This document shows, piece by piece, positions 16,686 to 28,994 of a stretch of 64,000 nucleotides of DNA. Position 1 is the stretch's first letter; every line of letters starts with the position of its first letter. Under the pieces are notes generated by a model. That model was not told the DNA's origin, searched no databases, and saw only the letters and a list, made by a program, of their open reading frames with translations. The DNA is taken from assembly GCA_024509875.1 (NCBI GenBank), contig JAMPIV010019067.1, positions 1 through 64,000 on the forward strand. Direction: 5' to 3'. A program made the position numbers and the translations under genes. The stretch is from Oreohelix idahoensis. Taxonomy: Eukaryota > Mollusca > Gastropoda > Stylommatophora > Oreohelicidae.

Positions 16686-17540
16686 ATGGAGGCCGTAAGG
16701 AGGCAGCCCCTCCACCATGCAAAAGCACAACAGGCCAATCACCTGTTTGCTTTTTTAAAACAACGATTTACGAGTAATACAAGAGAGAAAACTGGACTGA
16801 TTCTAAAGGCAACGAACTGGAACGGACTACGGACTTATGGAACTTGGAACTCAAGAAGTATAAATGGGAAAGAAGAGGAGCTGGTGGAAGAGATGAGGAA
16901 AGCAAAATTAGAAATCCTGGCTATAACGGAAACAAAGAAAAAGGGACAAGGAGTCATGGATCTCGATGGCAACACGCTGCTCTACAGTGGTGTACCCACA
17001 TCTGAAAGAGCTAAAGGGGGCGTGGGTTGCATTGTGGACAAAAACCAAAAAGATAGTATCAAGGGATGGAAATTGTCTCGGAGCGCATTATGGTTGTAAA
17101 ACTAAAAGAAGGAGAAACCATAGTCAACCTGGTATGGGCCAAATGAGGATGAAAGAGCAGAGGTCAAGGAGGAATTCTTCGAGCTGCTTCAAAGGACAGT
17201 GGTTGACTGACTAGATGAAATTATCATTCTCGGAGATTTCAATGCCAGAGTTAGAAATGACCATGCTAGATGGGGTGGAGTTATCGGAAGATATGGAGAA
17301 GATACTCTCACTGACAATGGAATGCGACTCCTTAGATTCTGCAGTGAGCAGAATCTGATCATTACAAACACAAAGTTCCCCCATAAACGCATACATGCAT
17401 ACACTAGATGTGAACAACAAAGAATGAGAAGTCAGTGATCGACTATGCCATTGTTCGGAGAAGCTCATTCAGATATGTCCGAGATGCAAGAGTCTGGAGG
17501 GGGCCAGAGATTGGAAGTGATCACTACCTGCTAACAATCA
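16686..17540 (+). pseudogene. RTE-1a endonuclease domain, frameshifted
   Basis: Residues of an AP-type endonuclease are visible across several frames. In the first frame (16686-17099) are TWNSRSINGKEEELVEEM and the catalytic glutamate region AITETKKKGQG, followed by GGVGCIVD. The frame then breaks. Further motifs appear in other frames: GDFNAR near 17227 (catalytic Asp and Asn) and the terminal SDHYLL near 17515 (catalytic Asp/His). The domain would nick the target DNA to prime reverse transcription. At least two frameshifts make this copy inactive. Confidence 0.8.
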
Positions 17541-17689
17541 AACGAACAACTGAAAGAGTTGCTCAGTCTAGGAACTGCCCAACATCACGCAAGAAACCAA
17601 GTAAACAAACAGGAGAAATGAGCATTAAGACCTACAAGCTGAAAGAGCCAGAAATTAAGACCAGATAGCAGGGGCTTATTGCTACAGCG

Positions 17690-18949
17690 GTGAGCAACAC
17701 AGAAGAACAGCCTGATGACTTGGAAACCCTCTGGCTTAAATTCAAGGACATCATAAAGACAGCTGCTGCAGAAGCATGCGGTGAAGTCCGACTTGGGAAC
17801 AAGAGAAAGAGGACACCTTGGTGGACAGAGGAAGTCAAAGAGAAAATAAGAGAGAAGAAAATGGCATGGAAACAATACTTAGGAGCTAAAAACACAACAG
17901 GACAACTGGAAAAATATAGAGAATATGTGACACTCAGAACAGAAGCAAAGAACAAAGTGCTAGCAGCAAAACAGAAGTCCTGGGAAGAATTTGGAGAAAA
18001 GCTAGAAAAAGATGCACAAGAAAACCAGAAATTGTTCTATAAGACCCTAAAGAACATGAGGAAGGAAAAACAATGCCCTCTCAAATTTATAAAGGACAAG
18101 CAAGGCAAATTGCTTACTGCCCCGAAGGAAGTAATGGAAAGAAGAAAAGAATATTTCTCAGAATTCCTTAATGGTGAGCAAGGTCAAGCATCAGAAATGA
18201 TAACCACTAGCACAGAAGATGAAACCAATGGGGATGAAGATCTATAGATGGAAGAACTGAAGGCAGCACTGAAGAAAATCAAGATGGGCAAAGCAGCAGG
18301 GCATGATGGTATAACATCAGAAATGGTTAAGTACATGGGAGCATCAGGCGACCTATTACTCTTAAGGGTTCTACAAGCAGCGTGGTGCAACAAGACCATA
18401 CCAAAGGATTGGGAGATTGCCATCATAACACCAATTTTCAAAAAGGGTGACAATCGACAATGTGGAAACCATAGAGGCATATCCCTTCTCAGTGTCCCTG
18501 GTAAAATCTACTATAGAATCCTAGAACAGAGACTCCGATGCCTAGCTGAGCCACAACTGGATGAGGTCTAGTGCGGATTCCGAGCAAACCGAAGTACTCA
18601 AAACCTAATCTTCGCACTCAGACAGCTGAGTGAAAAGGCCCTTGAGTATAAGAGTGAGACCCATCTTTGTATCATAGATCTGGAAAATGCGTTTGACAGG
18701 GTCCCCAGGAGCAAACTTTGGGACTGTTTGGCAAGGAAGAACATTCCAGCACCTCTGATTCATGCTATACAGAGCTTCTACAAGTCTTGCAGAAATTATG
18801 TGAGGACAGCAAACCATAAGTCAGAAGAGTTCAGGACCACCACTGGTGTAAGACAAGGTGATATCCTGTCACCTTATCTTTTCATACTCCTCATGGACGA
18901 TGTTATCAAGGCATGTAAGGAAAGAAAAAGAAAGTATTCAGTGGGGTAC
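17690..18949 (+). pseudogene. RTE-1a reverse transcriptase, N-terminal two thirds, broken
   Basis: The linker and RT palm run in one frame but contain two in-frame stops: one near 18245 after GDEDL and one at about 18569, where the sister copy RTE-1b has CAG. Visible motifs are AAGHDGITSEMVKY, SVPGKIYYRI, the motif-A region IIDLENAFDRVP (Lys replaced by Asn relative to RTE-1b) and GVRQGDILSPYLF. The catalytic ADD box lies on the other side of the LINE insertion, near 25302. Confidence 0.85.
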
Positions 18950-19320
18950 GAACGAACGAACGAACTTTGTTTTCAAAGGGTTAAGAATTGGGCACGCAGG
19001 CCCGTCTTACATTCTGCCCTTCTTCTCTCTGTCATCTTATATACCGTATCCTTTCAATAGCACATGTAATTTTAGCATTATTTAAGCATACAACATTATC
19101 GAGGTAAAATAATAACATACATTTGTAACATCCAGACATAATCAAATTTAAGGGGTGAAAAATTATTAATTAAAATAAATTAACAAAAATTAATACCTTA
19201 AAAAAAACAAAAACAAAAAACTAACAAACACAATCTAAACCATTCATACAGTAAATAAGACATAATTTGAAACGTAATCAGATAACAGTGGCATATAATA
19301 AGAACTCGTGATATTTTGGA
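18950..19320 (-). mobile_element. 3' end of a minus-strand CR1/L2/Jockey-like LINE, with (GAAC)n tail
   Basis: On the minus strand this ends with GGGCCTGCGTGCCCAATTC and a tail of GTTC repeats (GAAC on the plus strand at 18950-18965). A plus-strand copy of the same tail is present at about 54905-55018, and a diverged one at 21885-22275. It forms the left end of the block inserted into RTE-1a. Its upstream sequence resumes at 21693 after removal of RTE-1b. Confidence 0.75.
19310..19320. repeat. Target-site duplication of RTE-1b, left copy
   Basis: GATATTTTGGA is repeated at 21682-21692 directly after the TAAG tail of RTE-1b. Confidence 0.85.
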
Positions 19321-21681
19321 TCAGTGATCGACTATGCCATTGTTCGGAGAAGCTCATTCAAATATGACCGAGATGCAAGAGTCTGAAGGGGGCCAGAGAT
19401 TGGAAGTGATCACTACCTGCTAACAATCAAACGAACAATTGAAAGAGTTGCTCAGCCTAGGAATTGCCCAACATCATGCAAGAAACCAAATAAACGAGCA
19501 GGAGAAATGAGCATTAGGACCTACAAGCTGAGAGAGCCAGAAATTAAGACCAGATATCAGGGGCTTATTGCTGCAGCGGTGAGCAACACAGAAGAACAAC
19601 CTGATGACTTGGAAACCCTCTGGAATAAATTCAAGGATATCATAAAGACAGCGGCTGCAGAAGCATGTGGTGAAGTCCGACTTGGGAACCAGAGAAAGAG
19701 GACACCTTGGTGGACAGAGGAAGTCAAAGAGAAAATAAGAGAGAAGAAAATGGCATGGAAACAATACTTAGGAGCTAAAAACACAACAGGACAAATGGAA
19801 AAATATAGAGAATATGTGACACTCAGAACAGAAGTAAAGAACAAAGTGCTAGCAGCAAAACAGAAGTCCTGGGAAGAATTTGGAGAAAAGCTAGAAAAAG
19901 ATGCACAAGAAAACCAAAAATTGTTCTATAAGACCCTAAAGAACATGAGGAAGGAAAAACAATGCCCTCTCAAATTTATAAAGGACAAGCAAGGCAAATT
20001 GCTTACTGCCCCGAAGGAAGTAATGGAAAGATGGAAAGAATATTTCTCAGAACTCCTGGATGGTGAGCATGGTGAAGCATCAGAAATGATAACCACTAGC
20101 ACAGAAGAGAAAACCAATGATGGTGAAGATGACATAAAGATGGAAGAACTGAGGGCAGCACTAGAGAAAATCAAGATGGGCAAGCAGCAGGGCATGATGG
20201 TATAACACCAGAAATGGTTAAATACATGGGAGCATCAGGCGACCTATTACTCCTAAAGGTCCTACAGGCAGCATGGTGCAACAAGACCATACCAAAGGAT
20301 TGGGAAATTGCCATCATAACACCAATTTTCAAAAAGGGTGACAATCGACAATGTGGAAACCATAGAGGCATATCCCTTCTCAGTGTCCCTGGTAAAATCT
20401 ACTCTAGAATCCTAGAGCAGAGACTCCGACGCCTAGCTGAGCCACAATTGGATGAGGTCCAGTGCGGATTCCGAGCAAACCGAAGTACTCAAGACCTAAT
20501 ATTCACACTCAGACAGCTGAGTGAAAAGGCCCTTGAGTATAAGAGTGAGATCCATCTTTGTTTCATAGATCTGGAAAAGGCGTTTGACAGGGTCCCCTGG
20601 AGCAAACTTTGGGACTGTTTGGCAAGAAAGAATATTCCAGCACCTCTGATTCATGCTATACAGAGCTTCTACAAGTCTTGCAGAAATTATGTGAGGACAG
20701 CAAACCATAAGTCAGACGAGTTCAGGACCACCACTGGTGTAAGACAAGGTGATATCCTATCACCTTACCTCTTCATACTCCTTATGGACGATGTCATCAA
20801 GGCATGTAAGGAGAGAACAAGAAAGTATTCAGTGGGGTACTGGAAGATGAGACAGGTCTATATTTCGGAGCTGGCATTTGCTGATGATGTTGCCGTGATT
20901 GCTAAATCAGAGGCACATCTCCAATCCAACCTGCAAGTCTGGAAGGAAGAGCTGGAGAAGAGAGGGATGGTCATAAGCAGCTCTAAAACAAAATCCATGG
21001 TGATATCACGAGAAGAAAGAAAACATCAGATTAAAGCTGGGAGAACAGGTCCTGGAGCAGGTCGACCACTTTAAATACCTCGGAGCTATTTATAGACCGA
21101 AAGGGAGGCATCAAAGAAGAGTTGGCCACTCGAAAAGCAGCAGCTGGGAGACTTTTTCAGGCCATAAATCGAGGATTCCTCAGCAAGAGAGAGGTTGGTA
21201 AGAAAACGAAGATAGCTGTATACCGCTCCACCTATGTCCCAGTCTTGACATATGGATGTGAGTCATGGGCAATGACTACAACCCATAAAAGCCAGATCCA
21301 AACCTCAGAAATGAGGTATCTGAGGAAGGTGGTTGAAGTAACAAGAAGAGACATGGTACGCAACCAGACGATACGTCAAGGCCTTAAATCCTACCCCCTG
21401 CAGACCCAAGTAGAACAGTCCCAATTAAGATGGTTTGGTCATGTCCGCAGAATGGGAGAAGATCGGATACCACGACAAGCATGGGAAACAAAGAGCCAAG
21501 GATCCAGACCCCGAGGACGACCCAGAGTCCGCTGGGAGGACAACATTAGACAATCTTTGAAGGACCGAGGACTAGAATGGAACCAGGCCAGGAAGAAGAC
21601 TGCTGATAGAATGGTCTGGCGCTCTCTCTTCCAAACCTCTACACCTCACGGTAGAAGGGGAACGACTAAGTAAGTAAGTAA
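19321..21681 (+). mobile_element. RTE-1b, 5'-truncated second copy of the same RTE family
   Basis: This starts inside the endonuclease C-terminus (SDHYLL region near 19406) and runs to a complete 3' end with a (TAAG)n tail at 21667-21681. It is a few percent different from RTE-1a over the shared 1.5 kb (17430-18949). It is flanked by the 11-bp duplication GATATTTTGGA. Because it sits inside a LINE that itself interrupts RTE-1a, it is the youngest of the three insertions. Confidence 0.92.
19507..21676 (+). pseudogene. RTE-1b reverse transcriptase ORF, two frameshifts
   Basis: The RT ORF is nearly complete. It is split into three frames: 19507-20205, 20214-21074 and 21122-21676. The first break is one missing A near 20181 (GGGCAAGCAGC against GGGCAAAGCAGC in RTE-1a). 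The second, near 21088, is an added T (CTATTTATAG against CTATTATAG in the 25257-26091 copy). Motifs: FIDLEKAFDRVP (motif A, near 20567), GVRQGDILSP, ELAFADDVAVIAKSE (catalytic ADD near 20880) and the C-terminal basic GRPRVRWEDNIRQSL. No endonuclease is present. Confidence 0.88.
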
Positions 21682-21692
21682 GATATTTTGGA

Positions 21693-21884
21693 AATCTGCT
21701 GAATTAGCTGGGACTTCATGTGTTGTCAGCGCATGCGGAGAATGTTCCCACAGGTGAGCAACTTTGAGTCCCAAGCAGATACTGCCACATTTAGTGAATT
21801 GTTGACGCCTCCACTACACGAGATCCAGTTTTATGACCTATGCTCCTTAGGGAGGTAAAGGGTATTGACTGATAGATGAGAATC
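21693..21884 (-). mobile_element. Continuation of the minus-strand LINE after RTE-1b
   Basis: Sequence following the right duplication continues the LINE that ends at 18950-19320. In minus orientation it resembles the last codons of a LINE ORF2 (a VSAWDSKL-like stretch) but is heavily degraded. Confidence 0.5.
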
Positions 21885-22275
21885 GTACATATAGGCCCGT
21901 TTGCATTTTGCCCTTCCTCTTACTCATCTTTATTGCTAGGTATCCAGACATTCTCCAACATATTTAAAGTATTAGTTCAATGGCGATGCAACATTATAAG
22001 TAGTATAAAATACATTTACAGTATCTGATTACAATTAAGAAGTAAGGTATATTAAAATAAAAAACTAGATCATCAGACCCTCCATACAGTATATTAGATA
22101 ATAATAATTCGAAACATAATCCCTTAGGGCGGCATATAATCCGCACTCATAATGTATTTGAACATTCTACGATTATATGAGTAGGGACTGTGCATGTTTT
22201 TCAGGTCATGTGGAAGATTGTTCCAAAGATGAGCAGCTGAGTAAACCAAGCTCTTCTTGTTCAAATCTAGCCTCG
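21885..22275 (-). mobile_element. Second LINE 3' fragment of the same family
   Basis: Read on the minus strand, this has the end of a LINE ORF2 followed by a 3' UTR that matches 18985-19320 in diverged form. The terminal frame (22124-22258, minus) contains SAAHLWNNLPHDLKN and ends in ADYMPP-stop, the WNNLP signature of CR1/Jockey/L2-like ORF2 C-termini. Confidence 0.7.
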
Positions 22276-23582
22276 GCTTGGGTACCTTGATAACTGCTTA
22301 TTTTGGTGATATTGCTTGTCCAGTAACAAAGTTCTGTAAATGGGTCAGGTTACCGACTGTTGGGGCCCTGACAAGGTGTACTGTTAGATGCGTATATTCT
22401 GATGGAATGAGTGAGTGTAAATACGCGAATGCGTGGATGACAGTTCTACGGGTGCACAGGACACTCACTCCAATCACATGTAGAAGTCAATGATAGCTGG
22501 AACTACTGTAGACGTTTTTAGACAGTTTAATGACACACACTCTGACAGCACGGTTGACAGTCATTGGAACAGGTTGACACAATAAATCATTGGATACTTG
22601 ACCAAATGGGTGGCAACATCAATTTGGCAATCTCATAGCATGTAAATATAATTGAACGATAGTAGCACATATGCAATTCTGATTGTCTATCGTCTCAGAT
22701 CTCCACTGACTAATCGTATCAGTTTGAGTTAACAATAATAATGGTCATCACAATGTTGTTCTTTCAGGCTAAGTCTTTTAGGCTTTAACTTCAACAGGGT
22801 CTTTTTTTTTAAGGTTGACAATCTCAAATAACAAAGAATGGGCTTCATACAATGTAAGTCTTGGTATCGCCATAAGGTAATAAGATATATCTGTTCTCTG
22901 ACTGACAATTCAAACACACCAACCGTGGGGTTCAACATGGCGCTGATCCCAGTGAGCGACGTTCATCCAAAAAAGACATCCTCACTACAAATGAAAGCTC
23001 CGTTCATTTGCTCAACTAATATCTTGGATTTTCCATACCCATAAGAAATGTTACATATGTCCACTCACAGTGCTGCTAGTACAGGAATCGTCTATATACG
23101 ATCCATCAAATATATAAAGATGATATAACATCTATGATGTCGTTAGGCCTAGGTAAAGTTTTAGAAAATGTTCCTTCTTTACCTTAAGTTCAGAAAACAC
23201 TAGTACTAGCACACGCCATTCCCTCGGCGTAAAGAATATATATTCTGGGAGAAGTATCGACCATCATAGTCTACTAAGAGAAACTCCTCTTTTCCCCAGA
23301 ATCAATCACAATGACGAAAAACTTCGGACTCCCTTTTGTCCGACAGCCTTCAAGATTCGTCCATCATCACGGAAGCCCAAACGACGAATAATCGTCTCAT
23401 TGGGCATGCGCTAATGTTAACCTTTCAACTATATTCAAGTGGGGCGACTACATATTTACTTTCACTCGAAGCAAAAAAATGAGTATTCGCCCTTTGACTA
23501 GAGTTCTAATCTTAGACCCAAAATATAATTACCAAATATTTCCAAACATAACAAGTATACAAACAAATAAATATCTTATCCA
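22276..23582. other. No recognisable feature
   Basis: About 1.3 kb within the minus-strand LINE block without a match to any repeat seen elsewhere in the window and without a meaningful frame. It may be a separate old insertion or unrecognised LINE-internal sequence. Confidence 0.4.
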
Positions 23583-23750
<168 letters not shown>

Positions 23751-24233
23751 ATATTCATTGCCACCAGTAATCTGTTGGTAACATACCTCTAACTGGTTTA
23801 AGTGCTGACTACGTTTTTCATTGAATTTTAAAAGTGGCCACAGATACGTTGGAGCATTATGTGACACGATTTTGCGAGCGAATTTAGCTTTGTTAAATAG
23901 GAAGCGCTTTCTAAGGGGTAATATTTATGTGTATCAGTTTGTAAAGATAGTTCTAGTGCAGTGCAACTTTTGTCACTAGTGTAAACAGAACAGTCATCGG
24001 CAAGCACGTCACAGGATGAATGTTTGATGTGCAGAGGAAGATCATTATTGTATACGGCAAAGAAAAGAGGGACGAGAATAGAGCCCTGGGGAACACCGAT
24101 ATCAACAACAGTTGGGTTGGACAAAGAATTATTGTAAGACACCACTTGTTGTCTGTCTGACAGAAATGATTTAATTAACTTCACCAGCTTAAGATTTACT
24201 TTCATTGTTTCTAATTTTCTTATTAAAATAGTG

Positions 24234-24243
24234 TGATCTATCA
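24234..24243. repeat. Target-site duplication of RTE-2, left copy
   Basis: TGATCTATCA is repeated at 25079-25088. The GAT-repeat tail overlaps the first bases of the right copy, so at least 8 bp are certain. Confidence 0.82.
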
Positions 24244-25078
24244 CCAGGACTGAACATCAGTGGAACATCAATAAACAACCTTAGATATGCAGATGATACC
24301 GTGTTGTTAGCTGAAAGCGAACAGGAGTTACAAGAACTAGTGAAGCAAGTAAACTTGTATAAGTCATGAATATGGACTCGACATTAATATTGAGAAAACT
24401 AAAACTATGATAATTAGCAAAACAGACGATAAAACCACATTAAAGATAAATGTAAATGGGAAAATCCTGGAACAAGTCAAGAGCTACGTATATCTTGGTC
24501 ATATAATAACAGAAGATGGCAGATGTGAAACATAAATCAAGAAGAGAATAGGAATGGCCAAAGCTACATTCAACAACATGAAACATATACTGACATCCAA
24601 ACAGTTATCTCATAAATTAAAACTGAGAATCATAAAGTGTTATATATATTCTGCATTTCTGTATGGTGCAGAAACATGGACGATGAATAAGCATTTGGAA
24701 GAAAGAATTGAGGCTCTTGAAATGTGGATATATAGAAGAATGGGGCGTATCTCATGGAAAGAGATGAAAACAAATAAGGAGGTCCTAGAAAATCTAGGTA
24801 TGAAAAGAGAACTAATGAGAGAGGTAAAAGTTCGGCAGCTAAAATACTTTGGCCACATAAAAAGGCATAACACCTTGCAGAAGACCATAACAGAAGGGAG
24901 AGTTGAAGACAAACGTGCAAGGGGAAGACAGCGCTATAATTGGGAAGATAACATCAAGATATGGACGGGAAAGAGTCTATCAGAGTGTACCACCAAGACA
25001 AGAGACAGAAGACGTTGGAGATCCATTACGGCCAACCTTCGTTGTGGAGATGGCAACTGATGATGATGATGATGATGA
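24244..25078 (+). mobile_element. RTE-2, 5'-truncated RTE-like LINE nested in a LINE RT gene
   Basis: This starts inside the RT palm at the catalytic box (NLRYADDTVLLAES near 24274) and ends in a (GAT)n tail at about 25056-25078. The C-terminal ORF (24554-25060) contains LYGAETWTMNK, VRQLKYFGHIKRH and the basic RGRQRYNWEDNI stretch. A frameshift or stop near 24366 and another near 24535 separate the palm from the C-terminal frame. It belongs to a different family from RTE-1, as both its protein and its tail differ. Confidence 0.85.
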
Positions 25079-25256
25079 TGATCTATCATATCGAATGCTT
25101 TTTTAAAGTCTACAAAGATTGGCCCACATAAATTATCGTTATTGATGTTTAGATGCCAGTTGTCTATCATTTTTGTTAAGGCTGTGTGACATGAATGTTT
25201 TGGTCTAAACCCCGACTGACTATCAACTAGCAGGTCATTATTGGCTAGGTGTTCTA

Positions 25257-26091
25257 TTACTGGAAGATGAGACAGGTATGTATTTCAGAGCTGTCATTTG
25301 CTGATGATGTTGCCCTGATTGCTAAATCAGAGGCAAATCTCCAATCCAACCTGCAAGCCTGGAAAGAAGAGCTGGAGAAGAGAGGGATGGTCATAAGCAG
25401 CTATAAAACAAAATCCATGATGATATCACGAGTAGAAATAAGACATCAGATTAAGCCGGGAGAACAGGTACTGGAGCAGGTCGACCACTTTAAATATCTC
25501 GAAGCTATTATAGACCGAAAGGGAGGCATGAAAGAAGAGTTGGCTACTTGAAAAGCAGCAGCTGGGAGACTTTTTCAGGCCATAAATCGAGGATTCCTCA
25601 GCAAGAGAGAGGTTGGTAAGAAAACGAAGATGGCTGTATACCGCTCCCCCTATGTCCCAATCTTGACATATGGATGCGAGTCATGGGCAATGACTACAAC
25701 CCACAACAGCCAGATCCAAACCTCAGAAATGAGGTATTTGAGGAAGGTGGTTGAAGTAACAAGAAGAGACATGGTCCGCAACCAGACGATACGTCAAGGC
25801 CTAAAATGCCACCCCCTGCAGACCCAAGTAGAACAGTCCCAACTAAGATGGTTTGGCCATGTCTGCAGAATGGGAGAAGATCGGCTACCATGACAAGCAT
25901 GGGAAACAAAGAGCCAGGGATCCAGACCCCCAGGACGACCCAGAGTCCGCTGGGAGGACAATATTAGACAATCTTTGAAGGACCGAGGACTAGAATGGAA
26001 CCAGACCAGGAAGAAGACAGCCGATAGCTTAGTCTGGCGCTCTCTCTTCCAAACCTCTACACCTCACGGTAGAAGGGGAACGACCAAGTAA
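25257..26091 (+). mobile_element. RTE-1a, 3' part with (TAAG) tail
   Basis: This resumes the RTE-1a sequence at the point where 18949 breaks off. It has the catalytic ELSFADDVALIAKSE (near 25290), a thumb region, and the C-terminal domain with LTYGCESWAMTTTHN and a WFGHVCRMGED stretch, then the short 3' UTR ACCTCACGGTAGAAGGGG. In-frame stops occur near 25551 and 25893. It ends immediately before the right copy of the 14-bp duplication. Confidence 0.88.
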
Positions 26092-26105
26092 GACTAATAA
26101 ATACA
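26092..26105. repeat. Target-site duplication of RTE-1a, right copy
   Basis: GACTAATAAATACA, identical to 16619-16632. Confidence 0.9.
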
Positions 26106-27309
26106 CTAGGCGACTGACAAATGACGGAATATAAATTCACTTCTAATTCATTATGTGTACTTATATAAGTGACTAGGGTAATATCATGTGGTGAAACAAA
26201 TATATAGCTGGTAATGGCAAGCGATATTTGTTAAAGTAGTCATAATTAAATTAACACTGATATTGTGCGCTGACTGTCTTACCGATCAGGAAGGGGAAGG
26301 CGCATACATAAACCCAAACCCGTACCTGTTGAACGAAGCGTGATAAGATAGGCTAAGACGCGCGTGCTTTTTTTAAGTTAATTAAATGTCGGAGAGGATA
26401 AGAGATCCTATCCTTACGCGTGATAGGATAGGATGTTGATTGTGGTTTAATGTTTCGTTCTTTTCCTAATTTAGTACGGATCACAAACCAGCTGCCAGCG
26501 TTCGAATAGCACCAGTAACAATTCTTATTATTAGTATCGGGTCTTCGATGTTGACCTGTTCGGTCCTCTTGCTTCATCCAGGGAGAGTCCAAAACTATAA
26601 ACAATAAGAATAATAATAACTGGACGTACAAAATACCCAGATTTTGTATTCAATTTTATCAGCCCGCTGTGGCCAAATATATACATATGGCATATTTTTC
26701 CGACTTCTGGCAATTGTGTTTCAAAGTGGATGTATCCAGGGGAATACATTATTTTATAATTGGCACTCAACCCCAGAGAGAAAAAACCGATAGGATATAC
26801 CTTCATCAGCATTTTTTAATTAACAGTTTACTAACCAGATGTTTCTTTAACTATTGGAAGTACTATCTACTGTCTACTGTGAAAACTAGATCGTGGTTTA
26901 TATTTTGCTACATGAACTATCTGATGTGACATTATCATATCCAATAAGCACCACCAAAGTAGGCGTTCCCCATTAGGAAAATTACTTATTCGTGGAGGAA
27001 CTGAGGCTTACTTCGGAGAAGCACAACACTGGATTATGATTCGTGTACATTGATGTTTACGTTCAAGAGGTTGTTAACCAAGTATTAGGTAAGGTGTGAT
27101 TGATGTTGCCACGAATGACAGATGTGAGTGGAAATACGTTCTAGTTACGGAAAATGTACCATCCTTTATTTGCTTTACAATTACTGTTATTTTACGGTAT
27201 AGCTTAACTAGGAACTTTGTTCTTTGCTTTATTGTCTATCCTATACCCTAGTGTTAATCTTTGACTATTTGTGTTATTTACCTCTTGCGGGATCTTTCTC
27301 AACAGAGGG
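26106..27309. other. No recognisable feature
   Basis: Flanking DNA of the LINE nest. No repeat shared with the rest of the window and no believable frame was seen. Confidence 0.45.
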
Positions 27310-27560
27310 GAAGGCACGAGAATGACTTCGTCCAATAATGCACTGGGGTGCAAAATTGGCTCAGCGTCCATTCACAATTTATTGTCACAGCAAGGCGATG
27401 GCGCCGTTTGATTGGTCCTAGGTTCGATTCCCGGTAAGCCTATCACTTATATTTTCGTTTCTGTTATCTAGTGCCATCCTCTATATCCAACGAGTACCTG
27501 TTAATTACCTTTATTTATTTATTTACTTATTTATTGACTATCCACAGGACTCAGGTTTTC
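27310..27560 (+). mobile_element. tRNA-like SINE with shared body
   Basis: The head ends with a B-box-like GGTTCGATTCCCGG near 27421, and the body TTTCTGTTATCTAGTGCCAT onward matches the bodies at about 6350 and 29010. The head (27310-27440) is repeated at 27765-27895 with few differences. The A box is not convincing. Confidence 0.6.
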
Positions 27561-27764
27561 TCCATTATTTATTTAAGAGTTCACCCATCCGTAACTTCAA
27601 CCTACCCGTCTATTCTTTGTTATTCGTCTTCCACTACACATTACTGGACACAAGTATTTCGGCCTTTATTTGGTCTATACTTGCTGATAGAAAAGTTATA
27701 TTAGTGATTGCGTCTTTAAAACTGTCTGGGTCGTCCACGGGTCCTATACCATAATTGTGTGAGT

Positions 27765-27900
27765 GTCACGAGAATAACCTCGGCCAATAATGCACTGGGG
27801 TGCAAAATTGGCTCATCGTCCATTCACAATGTACTGTCACAGCAAGGCGATGGCGCCGTCTGGTTGGTCCTAGGTTCGATTCCCGGTAAGTCTATCACTC
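27765..27900 (+). repeat. Second copy of the 27310 SINE head
   Basis: About 130 bp match 27310-27440, including AATGCACTGGGGTGCAAAAT and the GGTTCGATTCCCGG box, but the shared SINE body does not follow. Confidence 0.75.
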
Positions 27901-28465
27901 TGTTGAGGACTGACCCCAGTATGTTGAAATTCTATATACTCCTGATTACCAAGATGTTGCATGCGTATTCTGATATTAGAAATCAAAGTCCTCCGGGTTC
28001 ATTTCATTCATTTTTTCTGGGATTTCGTTATGCACTACGCTCGTATCGATATTGTTAATTGTAACCCATGTAATATGTTGGTACTTGAACATGCTTCATA
28101 TTAAAGATATGAATATTGACTGACCTGATTATTCTCTTGCATTATTAATATTAGCAGTGTGAGGCAGCGTGTTTATGCATTAAATGTCACTGGTCATTAT
28201 TGTTGAATAAAACAGTATACTGTATAACTGAACTCAGAATACGTCATTGAATAAGACCAGGATTTGACGACTCAAACATTTAATTAATATTCTTCTTTCC
28301 ATGAGAAGTCACAACTACGTAACGACATAGTTCACAATCACAGTTAATGTACGTGTCGCAAGAGTTCATATTCTTCACTAAAATCACATGTTCAATAATA
28401 TACAGTTCTGCTTAGCGGTCAGTTCCTTTTTCCAGCCAACATCCTTTGGCATGGTTCATATGCTA

Positions 28466-28620
28466 ACTAGACTTACTCCTGCTGCTAGTTTTATAATATC
28501 CTTTTACACTAGACTTACTCCTGCTGCTAGTCGTATAATATTCCTTTGTACTAGACTTACTCCTGCTGCTAGCTACATAATATTCCTTTATACTAGACTT
28601 ACTCCTGCCGCTAGTTTCTA
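28466..28620. repeat. 42-bp minisatellite
   Basis: Nearly four copies of a 42-bp unit, each starting ACTAGACTTACTCCTGC and followed by CGCTAG or TGCTAG and an A/T-rich tail. The frame stays open (TRLTPAAS repeated) because 42 is divisible by three. Confidence 0.88.
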
Positions 28621-28749
28621 ATGTTCATTTGGCATACAACGCCAGGCTAATCAGCCATATATATTCAAACTGCGTTAAGAACGACACGACTTACGTTTGC
28701 TCCACGAATACACTGCTAATTTGGCTTACCAGCCGCACACATAAATTCA

Positions 28750-28818
28750 GTGGCTATGCCACACTTTCCAAAGTGGTTATACCACCCATACCATAGTGGC
28801 TAGGCCACACCTCTGAAA
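28750..28818. repeat. Three 23-bp repeats, each with a short palindrome
   Basis: GTGGCTATGCCAC, GTGGTTATACCAC and GTGGCTAGGCCAC start at 28750, 28773 and 28796, spaced exactly 23 bp apart. Each 13-mer can fold as a 5-bp stem with a 3-base loop. Confidence 0.75.
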
Positions 28819-28994
28819 TCACTGCCGTTAGGGTCGAAGCCCACAAGTCGAATGACGTTTTTCAAGTCATACGCGTCATGCATAGAGATATGCAGACCAT
28901 GTCGTTAATATATACATATTCATTTGAGGTGTTCCATGGTGCAATCATTTGAGCCGGATCCAAACCCAAATACTTGCAAACATGTAACAATCCT

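Larger units (their letters stand above)
16633..18949 (+). mobile_element. RTE-1a, 5' part of a split full-length RTE LINE
   Basis: This begins right after the 14-bp duplication and carries the 5' leader, the endonuclease and most of the RT. It breaks off at GTGGGGTAC (18949), the point where the minus-strand LINE block 18950-25256 is inserted, and resumes at TGGAAGATGAG (25261). The uninterrupted copy RTE-1b reads GTGGGGTACTGGAAGATGAG across the same point. The two parts together give about 3.15 kb, a normal length for an RTE element. Confidence 0.9.

Noticed and set aside
18950..21692. Assembly duplication of the RTE region (17430-18949 against 19321-20840)
   Set aside because: The second copy has its own 11-bp target-site duplication, a complete 3' tail and different sequence variants, which fits a separate insertion better than a duplicated contig segment.
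27310..27900. Two tRNA genes suggested by GGTTCGATTCC boxes
   Set aside because: No cloverleaf or convincing A box; the boxes belong to repeated SINE-like heads.
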